Shown here: positions 1-20,200 of the stretch, piece after piece
Numbering within the stretch: the first letter of the stretch is position 1
How the letters are laid out: each line of letters starts with the position of its first letter
Assembly (NCBI RefSeq): GCF_026213295.1
Contig: NC_079414.1
Span: 21,636,313-21,700,312, forward strand
DNA length: 64,000 bases
Reading direction: 5' to 3'
From: Gadus chalcogrammus
Taxonomy: Eukaryota; Chordata; Actinopteri; Gadiformes; Gadidae
Notes under the pieces: generated by a model
Database searches by the model: none
The model's input: only the letters and a program-made list of their open reading frames with translations
What the model was told of the DNA's origin: nothing
Position numbers and translations under genes: made by a program

Positions 1-623
1 TATCTGTAGTAGGGTTTTCCAGGCTCTATGACAGTTAGGATACGATGCAAGCTGCTAGAGAGAGGAGTATCTTAAGGTCCGAGATGATAGGCAGTCCAGT
101 GGTCATTACCTCGATCCTAAACACTCACTCACTCTCTCTCTATCTCTCCCCACTAGCCTGCTAAAACACAACCATCACTCAGAATCTCACCACTAGCCTG
201 CCAACTTAAAACGATCATTCACTCTCTGGAGTGAGTGGTTAAATTCACTCTAAACTAGCTGTTGAATTCACTGTAAACTAGATAAACTAGGTTAAATTCA
301 CTCTTAACCGATAGTGTAATGCACTCTTAAGCGGTGGTTTATCAGCTACAACAACGTGAATGTAGCGATGGGGATTGGCCGAGTCAGCAGGTTTATGAGC
401 TAAAACAACATGGCTGCATTAACGGCGACGTGCTGAGTCAGCAGGCCTACCTTGTTGAAGTTCCCCGACTTAATTCCCACAGGAATCATACTCTGAAAAT
501 AGATAGAGAGACAGGCAAGTAGGCAGACGGAGAGAGACAGACAGACAGACAGGTGAGCAGGTCATCTTCTCCTGTATTTCTGTATAATGTGTACTGTACT
601 GAGCCGAGGGGTTGACCTCTGAC

Positions 624-3600
624 CTCTGGGCAGGGCTCCACGTTGCAGTCTCGGTTGGAGCAGTGTCCGTCGTCGGGCCAGAAAGGACATGGACGCTTCA
701 GGTTCACCTGCAAGGAACAGTAGACCAGTCAAACCAGTCCTTCACATGCTGCCACTGGTTAACTACAGCGTGACCAGTCAAACCAGTCCTTCACATGCTG
801 CCCATGCCACCTAAGCGACACACGCCTGCTGCCTTAACAACGACGTCCCAAAATGCATATTTTAGTTTCAAAATATGATACAAAAGTATAAAATAATCTA
901 AACATTATACACTCTCTGTGTATAGATCAAGACAGACGTGCAGCCTGACAGCCTGAATATTTTTAAAACACGGAGGCTAGCGTGTAGCGATGCTACGGGT
1001 GGGTTCGGTCTCGGGCCTGTGTTGACCAGGGGTGGTGGTCCAGGGTGGGTTGAGGTGGAGAGGTGGGGATTACAGAGCAGCTCAGCCTGGGTTCAGGGAG
1101 GAGGACCCAGGTCGACCCTGGTGAGGGCCAAACCACACCGCCTCGTCCTGCACAGGGGCCAACGCCGCCCACGTCCTGCCATCCATTTGCTTGTGGGTTT
1201 GTACGTATGTGGTCTTAAACGCTAACCCGCCCCCCTGTGCACACTGTCACGTGACATGTACATGCAGGCAGCTCTGCAAAGGTCTGAGGGGGGGCCTCCG
1301 AGTCCCGACACGGCCCCCGGCCAACGTGGGGTACATACATAGTCGTGTGGATCAGCCTGTACTCTCTCACCACCAGTAGGACCAAGCACTGGTGGTTTCT
1401 GGGGAACTAGTTAACATAGAACGAAAAACGACTGCAACCCAGTCCACCCACACTCCCAGTCCCTTCAGGAAGTTGATGGAGAGCCTTCAGCACGTGTTCA
1501 GCTGAACCTCATTTGACTTTAGATAGCATAACAGATATGCAAATCAATTTCCAGGCCGACGATGTCTCTGTGACAATAACACGAGGCGGCTATTCGCCCA
1601 GACCCTTTGGCGGAGCTGCGGTTCACCATGAAGACAAAGGGGTTGAGAAGAGGAAGGGCTCTGTTATCTTTAACAGGAAGCGCCTGTTTAGTAGTGACAG
1701 AAGAAGAAGAAGAAGAAGAAGTGCATCTGTTTGAGGTAACACTACACCTGCAGCCTTCCCGTGGGCTCATGGTGTCTCTGGACGTGAACCTGGGCCACAT
1801 TATGTAGCAGACAGAAGATGTGTTATCTGAAGCGGTTGTGTAGATATAAAGTCAGGACAGTATTTTTAGACCAGCTCTGTGTCTACACACAGAGCTTAAC
1901 CATCAACCTGGATAACACCTGCCTATTAGCACGGTAGAGAGTGGTACTAGTGCTACTCACTTAGTGGTACTGACCTAGTGGTACTGACCTAGTGATAGTA
2001 ATCTAGTGGAACTATCCTAGTGATAGTAACGTATTGTACTGACCTTGTGACCTAGTTGTACTAACCTAGTGATAGTAACCTAGTGGTACTGACCTAGCGA
2101 TAGTAACCTAGTACTGACCTAATGATAGTTGACTAGTGGTACTCACCTAGCGGTACCACCAACCTAGTGGTACTTACCCGGTAGTATCTGAAGAAGTCTC
2201 TCTCGGTCAGCCTCTTGACACGGGGGTAGATCTTGAAGTTGTTGAAGGAGTCGATGCTCTCGATGTCACAGAAGCAGTCATCCAGCACCCCTGTCAGCTG
2301 AAAACACCACCAACACACCAACAAGTGGAGTCAGTCACCCCACCATAACTACACTACCTACCTACCACCCAGTGACTACACCCCAGTACCTTGCCTAGCA
2401 GCTGGTTCTACGTGTGGACACCCAGCACATAAACACCACCCTGAGAGCGTCCAGGGAACTAGGTATAAGGGTCGGTAAATGAGGGACATGCGTTTGCCAT
2501 GGTAAACAAAGCATCTCCTACCATGAACAAACAAATACAGAGTGGCCAGTTTCAGTGAAACTAGGTTGCATTGCTTCAAAATGGTATGAGTGCTGACCTC
2601 GGGGTAGAGACGTCCAGATATCACCGCCAAGCAGGTGAAGACCCCGTACCATATGGACAGAGTTCGGCCGATCATAGCGCAGAAAGCTGTCCCTTGTTCA
2701 CTACTCTACTCCAGCGTCGCTGAATGCACAACACTTCATTTGGCACTTGAGTCTTGCACTTACTCAACAGTTTTCCTCTCATTAATGAATGAAACTTCTG
2801 AACTGACAGCTGCTGGGAACATGTCTAGTGTTTTATTCCTGCTTTGGCCCCGCCTCCAAACACAAATGAGCGTCAAGTGCTGTCAAACGTAGCCCTGCCC
2901 TAAAGATGGACGACTGTAGTTGAATAAAGTGCTGACATGAATCGTAGGCAACGGCTTGTTCTTATTGGAAAGACTACAAGTCCCAGAGATAAACAATGGG
3001 CAAGCCTCCCGTGTAGCCAATCAGAGCACACCACGCTGCCTGAGAAACAGTTAATAACAGTACTTCAAAAATCACATTGCGTCCAGTGTTTAAAGTGCTT
3101 CTTATTTATTAAGTGAATTTGAGCTTTTGAAACGTGTCTTTAGCGGATAGGTACTTGAAACATTAGTAAGATCAATAGTCTATAAAGGGTGGTAGAGATC
3201 GACACGTATACGCTTCTGTGACATGGAACTATATATTCTACATAGACTAAATTCAAGAGAAATAAACACACTGTAATCAGAAAGGCAACTTACAGAATGA
3301 GTTCACATGGAAATATAACTATTGTATAAAACTATTTCTCTTAAACGGACAAGATAATATTCGTTTGTGACTTCGCTGAAGGCTGTTCAGACAACCCCAA
3401 CATGTTGAAGGTTTTTTCTGATTTCTCTCATATATGGCTGGTGATGGCATAAAGGCACTGATGCCATAAATATAAATATTGTGTTAATATAGTGTAACAT
3501 CGTAGTTATATCTTGTTTCAAAAGTGTTTACATCTAGTTATACTGTATCGTGTTTATACAAAGGTGTGAGTCTAGTTCAGTTGGCCGTCATCACTCGTCC

Positions 3601-3914
3601 AGGTGTGACGTCACATAAAACAACAGAAGATGCCAGAAGCTTTGTGGACCTTTGATGTTAGAGGTCTTCCTGACATGGGCTCATGGGTCATCTCAGATGT
3701 AAGGAGAAACAGAGTTCCAACAGCACCCTACTGTACTCACATGACAGAAACAGCTCTGTTCCGGGGTGTCCGCCAGCAGGCTTCTCGGCTGCTCACTTTT
3801 CGGCGGTTCCGTTTTTAGTTTGATGGTATTCCCTTGATACCAGTCGAACACCCGGTCTCCAAATAACCAGGCTAAAGCCAAAAGGCCAAGCATTAGAAAA
3901 ATATGTCTCCACAT
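624..3914 (-). CDS. ero1b: ero1b, ER oxidoreductin 1 beta (exons 1-3 only, partial)
   Basis: Flavin-dependent oxidase of the ER lumen that re-oxidises protein disulfide isomerase. Three exons join in phase: 3741-3914 (58 codons from ATG at 3914, starting MWRHIFLML with a hydrophobic signal-anchor and ending QSCFCH), 2178-2297 (40 codons, [16 protein letters not shown] to DFFRYYR) and 624-707 (28 codons, [16 protein letters not shown] to CNVEPCPE). The CNVEPC segment is the family's shuttle CxxxxC pair. LTGVLDDC and DDGHC match ERO1B better than ERO1A. The donor at 740/741 is GTGAGT and at 2177/2178 GTAAGT; the donor after 624 (GTCAGA) is weaker. The FAD-binding core and C-terminus lie beyond the left edge, so the gene is cut by the window, not broken. 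Introns 708-2177 and 2298-3740 and the stretch 1-623 hold no other gene that I recognise. Confidence 0.9.
1930..2176 (-). repeat. minisatellite of decoy splice donors next to ero1b exon 2
   Basis: About 14-17 base units read on the minus strand as CTAGGTCAGTACCA or CTAGGTGAGTACCACTAG, starting immediately downstream of the real exon 2 donor (CGG, GTAAGTACCACTAGG). Many units keep an AG-GT(G/C)AGT donor consensus, so the array looks like an expansion of the donor and its first intronic bases. Confidence 0.75.
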
Positions 3915-5093
3915 AACTTGACCGGTGTCAGTGGTTCAAAAAACGAAGCGAAGTGGGTCCACCAACCCTGCGTGTTACACCTGGATCACAGACCTAGCGT
4001 CTAGTTACGAGCTAACTACCGGACACAGCGCATCCAATACTCGCGATTCACTGAATAGCCAATGGTTTTCTTAAGGTATAACGGACCTTAAATGTATAAG
4101 AACCGATGACACACTTGTGAATTCGACTCATAGCTTTAGAGGCTAAATGTGTTGGGTTTACGCTACTTCGGCGACGCAGTTCACAGCTACGGAGAGCACG
4201 GAGGAACATTTCCTCAAGGGCGATTCGTGTATCATTTATTCAAAGAGGCTGCGCACCCTGCCACGCATACTGGATTATAATGGTATAATAACTATATAAC
4301 TGTTGCATAGGGGCTACATTTCGTAAAACGCTTGATCGCTGGTTTCACTGAGACTACCTTGCTATATATACACTGACAATTTTATATTGTCTACAATGTA
4401 ACAATTATATTAGAAAAAAACACCCGATGATAGATAAAGATTTGTCTAGCATATATGAGGTAAGGTTATTAGGTTACATACAATTATTTAATCTCTGCGG
4501 AGACATGTAGCACTGCCCGCCGCCAGGGGCCGATGTTTGTTTGTTACAAGTAGAAAGGCGAAGAAGAAAACTTATTCTACTCTGCAGTAAACAAATCTTT
4601 CCATTCTGAGACCGGAGGTAAAACAAGATTACAACCTCCTGTATAATGAACTCTCTTTCGGATTAAAGGTATTGATATCGGAACTACACTATTCTTTATT
4701 TATGGTTTCAATTTCTGAACATGTATAGCTATAAAGCTAAAGTTAAAAACAATTGTCAAAATGTCTTAAACTTAGAGATTCGAATATTTAAAAAAGTATT
4801 AACATTTCCACATAAATCATGATTACTTGTAACTTAATGGAATACGTTAACATTTACATTCACAAGTATTTGATCTCAGTGCAAAACTTATTTTACCCCT
4901 CGAACAGAAGTTAGAACGTTGCCCGCAAATCAGGAATCAAAAACCTGCACGGGTTTTTTACACCTGGTTTGTGAAAGACTTGACATCGTGATGCACTTGG
5001 TTTTTCTTTCAGCTTCCTCGCTGAGCGAACGAAACATCACTTCATCTCCCGGGACCCACTATGCACGGCCCAGTGGACCAGTAGTGGGCCAAT
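3915..5093. promoter_or_regulatory. intergenic region between divergent ero1b and btbd3
   Basis: About 1.2 kb separates the two start codons, which point away from each other, so both promoters must lie here or in upstream untranslated exons. A CCAAT sits near 4058. A plausible acceptor (TTTTTCTTTCAG) ends at about 5010, suggesting btbd3 has an upstream untranslated exon. No complete ER-stress element (CCAAT-N9-CCACG) was found by eye. Otherwise it is AT-rich with no gene seen. Confidence 0.5.
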
Positions 5094-7088
5094 ATGGCGG
5101 CCGAACTCATCCCCTCCAAGAACAAGTTGTCTCCTTCTCCCCCCGCCTCCTCCTCCTCCTCCCCCAACAGAAACCAGCAGCAGAACCGGACTGACCACAG
5201 CAGCTCCCCCACGGGACAGGGCCCTCACTGGCAGGGCCTCTACCCCACCATCAGAGAGAGGTGGGGATGACCTGAATCTTAAGACTCACTAGGGGGGCTC
5301 ACTAGTGTAGTGGTCGTGGTGTTGGACCATCCCCAATGTCTACCTGTATGCATCCTAGGGCAAGAAGCCCTCCCACCGCTACCTTTTTCCTTAATGACCA
5401 ATCTGTACCCCCACCCCCAACCCCAGGAACTCTGTGATGTTTAACAATGAGGTGATGGCCGACGTCTTCTTCCTGGTCGGGCCCCCGGGGAGCACCCAGC
5501 GGGTCCCGGGTCACAAGGTCAGACTGCAGCACCCTGGTCACTTACCCCACCCTGGTCACTTACCCCACCCTGGACACTTACCCCACCCTAGTAGCTACAT
5601 GCACCATGGTGTGTGTTGTTCTGATCTGTGGAACTATGCTTCCGCTGCCGTGGTTCTGTGTAACTGTGGTTCTTGTGTCCTGCAGTACGTTCTGGCGGTG
5701 GGCAGCTCCGTGTTCCACGCCATGTTCTACGGAGAGCTGGCCGAGGACCAGGGAGAGATCCGCATCCCCGACGTCGAGCCGCCGTCCTTCCTGGCCATGT
5801 TGAAGTGGGCTCTCCTCCCCTAGACCGGCACCAATACACTCATACCAGTGACCATTACACACCATTACACACCATTGACAAACTCCCAGCAAAACAACTG
5901 GCTTCACGCGTCACCTGCCCTCCTGCCTCTCCGTCTCCTCGGTTCCACCGTCTTCTACCGTCACATGTTGCAGGAGCACTGCGAGGGGGTGGGGGGGGGG
6001 GAGTGAGGTGTGCGTTGTTGGGTGTAGTTTGTAAGGTGTGCTTTCCCCTCCGCAGGTACATCTACTGCGATGAGATCCAGCTGTGCGCCGACACGGTGCT
6101 GGCCACGCTGTACGCCGCCAAGAAGTACATGGTGCCCCACCTGGCGAGGGCCTGCGTGTCCTTCCTGGAGGGCAGCCTGAGCGCCCGCAGCGCCTGCGTG
6201 CTGCTGTCCCAGAGCTGCCTGTTCGAGGAGCCCGAGCTCACGCTGCGCTGCTGGGAGGTGATCGACGCGCAGGCCGAGCTGGCCCTCCGCTCCGAGGGCT
6301 TCTGCGACATCGACGCCCGCACGCTGGAGAGCATCCTGCGGCGGGAGACGCTCAACGCCAAGGAGCTGACGGTGTTCGAGGCGGCGCTGGGCTGGGCCGA
6401 GGCCGAGTGCCAGCGGCGGGACCTGGACCCCAGCGCCGAGAACCGCCGGCTGGTCCTGGGGAAGGCCGTCTACCTGCTGCGCCTTCCCAGCATGCCCCTG
6501 GACGACTTCGCCAACGGGCCGGCGCAGTCGGGCCTGCTGACGCTGGGCGAGACCAACGAGCTCTTCCTGTGGTTCACGGCGCTCAACAAGCCCGAGCTGC
6601 TGTTCTGCAGCGCGCCTCGCCCGGGCCTCCCCGCCCAGCGCTGCCACCGCTTCCAGTCCTGCGCCTACCGCAGCAACCAGTGGCGCTACCGCGGCCGCTG
6701 CGACAGCATCCAGTTCGCCGTGGACAAGCGCGTCTTCGTGGCGGGCTTCGGGCTGTACGGCTCCAGCTGCGGCTCGGCCGAGTACGGCGCCCGGATCGAG
6801 CTCAAGCGGCAGGGCGCCACCGTGGGCCACAACGTCGTCAAGTACTTCTCCGACGGCTCCAGCACCACCTTCCCCGTGTGGTTCGAGTACCCGGTGCAGG
6901 TGGAGCCGGACGCCTTCTACACGGCCAGCGTGGTCCTGGACGGCAACGAGCTCAGCTACTTCGGCCAGGAGGGCGTGACGGAGGTGCAGAGTGGCAAGGT
7001 CACCTTCCAGTTCCAGTGCTCCTCGGACAGTACCAACGGAACCGGGGTCCAGGGGGGGCAGATCCCCGAGCTGGTCTTCTATGCCTGA
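5094..7088 (+). CDS. btbd3: btbd3, BTB-BACK-PHR domain protein
   Basis: Adaptor of the BTBD3/BTBD6 family. The BTB domain mediates dimerisation and Cullin3 binding, and BTBD3 is known for directing dendrite orientation in mammals. Four exons join in phase: 5094-5260, 5427-5517, 5686-5804 and 6056-7088, giving 469 residues. The start MAAELIPSKNKLSP follows the family's MAAE start. The BTB domain runs from NSVMFNNEVMADVFF through YVLAVGSSVFHAMFYGELAED to about residue 165, then BACK, then the C-terminal PHR domain (RCHRFQSCAYRSNQWRYRG to IPELVFYA, the exact family C-terminus). WQGLYPTIRER, YIYCDEIQL and KYFSDGSS favour BTBD3 over BTBD6. The last exon is very GC-rich at third positions, which creates long false ORFs in other frames. 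Which fish duplicate (3a or 3b) cannot be told. Confidence 0.93.
5523..5590. repeat. short tandem repeat in btbd3 intron 2
   Basis: Three or four copies of an 18-base unit reading like CACCCTGGTCACTTACCC just after the exon 2 donor at 5518. Confidence 0.7.
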
Positions 7089-7578
7089 GGATGGTCTCAA
7101 CTAGAAGGGGGGGGGGGTGTCTGGGGACCCGAGTGTAAACTCTAAAGCACTGCCTTAATAACACTATTAGCCTTATTCCACACCCGAGTTCTCATGTCCA
7201 CATTGACGCTTGACTGGACTACATTCCAGAGGTTCCTAAAGGAGGGGCCACATGACAGATGGGGCTTAAACCCATCAAGGTTGCTGCTCATTTTGATATT
7301 CAGGATCAAATCCTTTTTTTTTTTTATCAGTTATTATTGTGTTTGAATTTGAACATTTGAAGGGAGTGAAGGAAAGCATAATTCCTCTTAGAGTTGTTGG
7401 GGCCATGTTCTCACCACTAGTTCATCAAAACGGTCCTTTACAAACTACAGTTCCTTGATCCGTTTGATCTTAGGTTGGTCGTGCTGATACCCAGTGTGAT
7501 GCGTTTCCCAGTGGCTGTGTGGGTACTGCGTGGTGATTGGTGCGTGGCTGGGAGGGGTTGGCTGGCTGCAGCGTTGAA

Positions 7579-7584
7579 AATAAA
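7579..7584 (+). terminator. candidate poly(A) signal of btbd3
   Basis: AATAAA about 490 bases after the btbd3 stop. The 7089-7578 stretch would be its 3' UTR and shows no other feature. Confidence 0.5.
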
Positions 7585-7684
7585 GGAAATATTTATCTAC
7601 AGTCGCTCGTTATTCAACACAGCTGTTACAACCACATGTTACATTAAAACCAGAACATTATTCCGATCACTATTTACCTGACAT

Positions 7685-7930
7685 CATTCTAATCCGACCT
7701 TAAATGTTTTAATCCACCTGTATGACAGGTGACAAATCGATCCATTTTATACCAAATCAATCGAATCCATCCTTAAATGTTTTAATCCACCCATATGACA
7801 TTGTAATCCTATTTTAGATCACAAATCGATCCATTTTATGCCAAATCATTCTAATCCATTTTGGCATGACATCGTTCTAATACATTTTTTAGATGACATC
7901 ATTGTAATCCATCTTTCGATGACATCACGA
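7685..7930. repeat. degenerate tandem repeat between convergent btbd3 and esf1
   Basis: Repeated phrases such as ATCGATCCATTTTAT, CTTAAATGTTTTAATCCA and GACATCATTCTAATCC occur two to five times. It lies between the 3' ends of the two genes. No gene seen. Confidence 0.6.
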
Positions 7931-8111
7931 AGGCCGTAGTGGCCTCGTGTTATTTGGTCCAGGTGAGATGGTCCTCTGATCAGCCGTACCAACCAGTCTG
8001 GACCAGAACCTGCTGCTGCCATCTCCTCAAGGACAGAGGAGAGGAAGCGTGTTCTCAAGGACAGAGGAGAGGAGGCGTCTCCCCAAGGACAGAGGAGAGG
8101 AGGGGGGGGTC

Positions 8112-16152
<8,041 letters not shown>

Positions 16153-17234
16153 GACGACTCTGCTACCTGAGAGACTACAGGTGACTATCTGCCTGGAACA
16201 ACAGGTAGATATACAGGGAATTAAACCAGGTTGGTAATTATCATAGTAGTTATATCAGCTTGGTGGTTATCATAGTAGTAATATCAGCTTGGTGGTTATC
16301 ATAGTAGTAATATCAGGTTGGTAGTTATCATAGTAGTTATATCAGGTTGAAAGTTATCATAGTAGTTATATTAGGCTGATAGCAATCCTAGAGTGGTTAT
16401 ATCAGGTTTGTAGTTATCAGTAGTTGAATCAGTTTGGTAGTTATCATAGTAGTTATATCAGGTTGGTATTTATCATACCAGGATGATTGTTGTCGTTATC
16501 AGATCAGGCTGGAAGTTTACATAAATGCAGTAACTAAGTGTAGCAGATAGTAAGAGATCAGCCTTTCCGTTTAACGGGGAAAGACACAGCCCTTCTGCTT
16601 AAATCTCGGTAATGTTGATCCGGCAGATATACATTGCAGACAGAGCGAAACAACATTACGCTAGTTTAGCATCTAACTGTTAAAAGAGTCTGCAACATTT
16701 ACATGGAGGGAGTGAAACATAAATCAACACCACATAATACCATATTATTTAAATACATTATATCCATAAATCCTTCAGTCAAGAAAGTAACGTGTCTAAA
16801 TTTTCATACCAAGTTGTGTTCTTCTGGTGGTTTACACACGTGTTTTCCCGGCATGCATTACTTCATTGACCTTTCTGCCCCGCCCATTTTACTACAGTAA
16901 GAGAAATGGGACAAACTGACCCTACAAGGAGAAATATATTTGTATTACTATCTATAAAACAATTGCATGACATACATGTACAGCAATATATGTATAATCG
17001 TCCAACTTTGCTGTTTGCAGATTGATAATTGCTAAACATAGTCAATACACAAAAATATCTGCATTCTAAATGCAATCCAGTTCCGGTTAGGCGGAATCCT
17101 ATATCCAGTCCAGGTTTTCTATAGTTTCCTTAAGGTCAGTCAATGTGGTCGTCAACAGTGTGTCTGTTTTGCAATGTCGGGAAACATTCTTCAATTTGTA
17201 GAGTAATTCCCAGCAACAGAACGATAGGTCCAGA
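16153..17234. promoter_or_regulatory. shared upstream region of divergent esf1 and ndufaf5
   Basis: 1.08 kb between opposite start codons, the probable bidirectional promoter region. About 280 bases of it are a minisatellite. 16515-17234 is not repetitive to the eye and is the better place to look for promoter elements; no TATA or known motif is claimed. Confidence 0.5.
16225..16510. repeat. 29-base minisatellite, same family as 20330-20745
   Basis: About ten copies of a unit like GTTATCATAGTAGTTATATC followed by AGGTTGGTA. The same unit recurs in ndufaf5 intron 6. Confidence 0.88.
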
Positions 17235-20200
17235 ATGAATAAGCTCGTCAGTAATTCCCGGACCCGAGTCCTATTGACCTGCAGGACTTGGTTCGCCCAT
17301 CCACAAAGAGGTGTCCTGACAGCGGCCCCAAACACCCCGAAAAGCCGCCTGGCATCCCTCAACCCTCCGCCTCCACAGCGGACAGAGTCCCGCAGGCACA
17401 GGTCCGGAGGGGCAGGTATGAATGTGTTTGACAGAGAGATGAAGAGACGACAGAGGAAGTGGGCAGCGTCGCTACAGGGGAGCCAGCAATTTGACTACCT
17501 TAGAGACGAGGTAATGCCTAGATCTCCTCATGGCCAAACATATAACAACACCATGTGCATTCAACGTAGCAACGAATATCAAAAACATAACAATTCTAAA
17601 ATATAACACAACTTAATTACATTCTGTAATAGTATTATGACTGTTGTATTATGTTCAACTAATGACATTTCGTAGTACGTCTATTGCTTTGATTTAACTT
17701 ACCGAACTGATAGCCTACAATATAGGAGTAGTTTTATTACATGTAGCAGGTTGAATGAAGCTTGTCGTAGTGCTGAATGAGGAGATGATTTGGGTTGTTG
17801 GGGGATGTTCTGCAGGTGGGGAGTCGCGTGGCGGATCGGGTCTATGACATCGCTCGGTAAGTAAAGACACCACAGCACCACACCTGTCCTATATGCTGAC
17901 CTATCAGAGTTTAAACTAAACGTCTTAACACATTTTTACACAGTAAGTTGTAAGCTGTGTTCACACTGTGGTCAACTTTGCATGGCAGTGGTCCGAAACC
18001 CCAGGACCCCTCATTAGTCTCAAGACCCCATTGTGAGCCCAACTTGCATTTGCTCCACACTTGTTTTTACCCCTTCAAACCACATTAGACAAAAATACTA
18101 AGGCAATCATTATAATAGTCTGTGTATGTACAGGACCTTTCAAACATGGGAATGTTGTTCGAACTGGGTTCTAAAGGTTCTCAGTTTCTGTCTTTCTCCA
18201 GAACCTTCCCGCTGGCTCTGGACTTGGGCTGTGGGAAGAGCCACATCGCCCAACACCTGAGCAAGGTACACCCTCCCAGCATTTTTAAAGGGGACGCATT
18301 ATACCACCAGGTGTGAGTGTGATTAGCCATTACAAGCCGTTTTGAAAATCTGCCTCTTCTGACATCACAAGTGGGCGTGTCCACCTAGATGTGATGATGG
18401 ATATATCAGCAACATTTGCTACAGTCCACTGGGTAGGCTGGTAGACTGATCTATCCAGCACACATCTAGGTGGACACGCTCACTCAAAACGGTTTGTTAG
18501 AAATAATCACACTCAAACCTGGTGGTATAATATGTTGCCTTTTACTCATTGATCAATCAGTGATTGAATGATATGTGTATCATTGATTGACCTCTGGCCT
18601 GGTTCCTGTCTCTCAGGATGTGGTGGAGCGTTTGGTCCTGGCAGACACCTCAGAAGACCGCCTGGTGAGTCTCCAGGTCCACATGGAACATCTTCAATAT
18701 TTAGCCTTGAAACGCCTGAACATGTACTTCTATTAACATGAGACAAGACAGGTGGGGCCTGCAGCTGATTCAAGTACATTGTCGGCAGTATTTTAGGAAG
18801 TGTTGTACATTGAAGTAACAGATAGGCCTTGTCGATTGAAGTCATTTATAGTGCAGTAGGAAGGGGAACAGTCAGGTAGTTGTGGACTGAAGTGATAATG
18901 CAGTAGGAAGGTGAACAGTCAGGTAGTTGTAGACTGAAGTAGAGTTTAGATTCTCTGCCCGAGCCCGACCCGGCCCGGCCCGGCCCGACCCGGCCGGTAC
19001 TTCCCACCACTATCCTCGGGCCGGGTCAGGCCGGGCCTTTGATCGAGCAGTTTGTGTTTTGCTTGTGTTTTTATCATTGCTTTATTGGCCTAATCTGAGG
19101 AGAAATCTATGCCATAAACAGAAATATTATAGGCCTTTATTACTCGGGTCTTCTCAATGCCGTGGAACGCTCCGTTCACCTGCATGGGAAGTAGTAGTCA
19201 TCATGGACATATTAAAGAAGTAGTAGTCCGGTAACTTGTCAACCCCAGCGTCTTTGGTTGCTAAGCGACGTCAACTTCTTTGGCGGACTATTTCTCTGCT
19301 GATAACGCTGGTAACGAATAAATTGTAAAAAGACACACCATGTGAAGTTATTTTTTCGTTTTGGCAAGTAGCCATGTAATAAGCGGGATAATGTATAGAA
19401 CGTTGCCGGTCATTAGGCTGAAGGGGCTTATTTCCTCGATAATGACCGGCGTTCTATATATACATTATCCCTTACATATATATTTACACGGGCTCGGGCC
19501 GGGTCGAGCTTGATTTTCTGGGCCCGATCTAAGCTCTAGAGTCTGAAGTGATAAGGCAGTAGGAAGGGGGAACAGATAGGGAGTTGTAGACTGAAGTGTT
19601 TTCCCTCCAGAACCAGAGGTCCGCCTGTGAGATCCCGACCCAGTGCGTCCTGGCCGACGAGGAGTACCTGCCCTTCCCAGAAAACACCTTTGACCTGGTG
19701 CTCAGCAGCATGAGGTGATGACCTTTATCCTTTGACCTGGCGCCTCAGCAGCATGAGGTGATGACCTTTGACCTAGTGATCAGCAGTATGAGGTGATGAC
19801 ATTTGACCTTTGACCTGGTGATCAGCAGCATGAGGTGATGACCTTTGACCTGGTGATCAGCAGCATGAGGGGATGACCCTAGCCCGGTGCTATCAAAGGT
19901 CAACAGGTGAAGGGAGATAAAGATGACGTCAATGGAGAATATTCCCTCTAGTCTACGCCGATAGATGGGTTATATGACTTCCCAGTCGGTCTCCCAGAGC
20001 TCCACCGCCCTAACCCTAAGAGGGGGACGTTCCTGCCATGGAGGATAGGATTGTGATAGGAGCCGAACGGAAGCATGCAGAATGTTAGCATAAACAAGAC
20101 AAACTAAGGTTGAGTTTGATTAAGTTGTTTTAAATCGTGTAATCCACCAGTTTCCGTCTTTCTCCTCTTAGTATGCACTGGATCAACGACCTGCCGGGAG

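Noticed and set aside
5961..7138. Long reading frames on both strands over the last btbd3 exon (up to 379 codons)
   Set aside because: They are shadows of a GC-rich coding exon. Only the 6056-7088 plus frame matches the conserved BTB/BACK/PHR protein.
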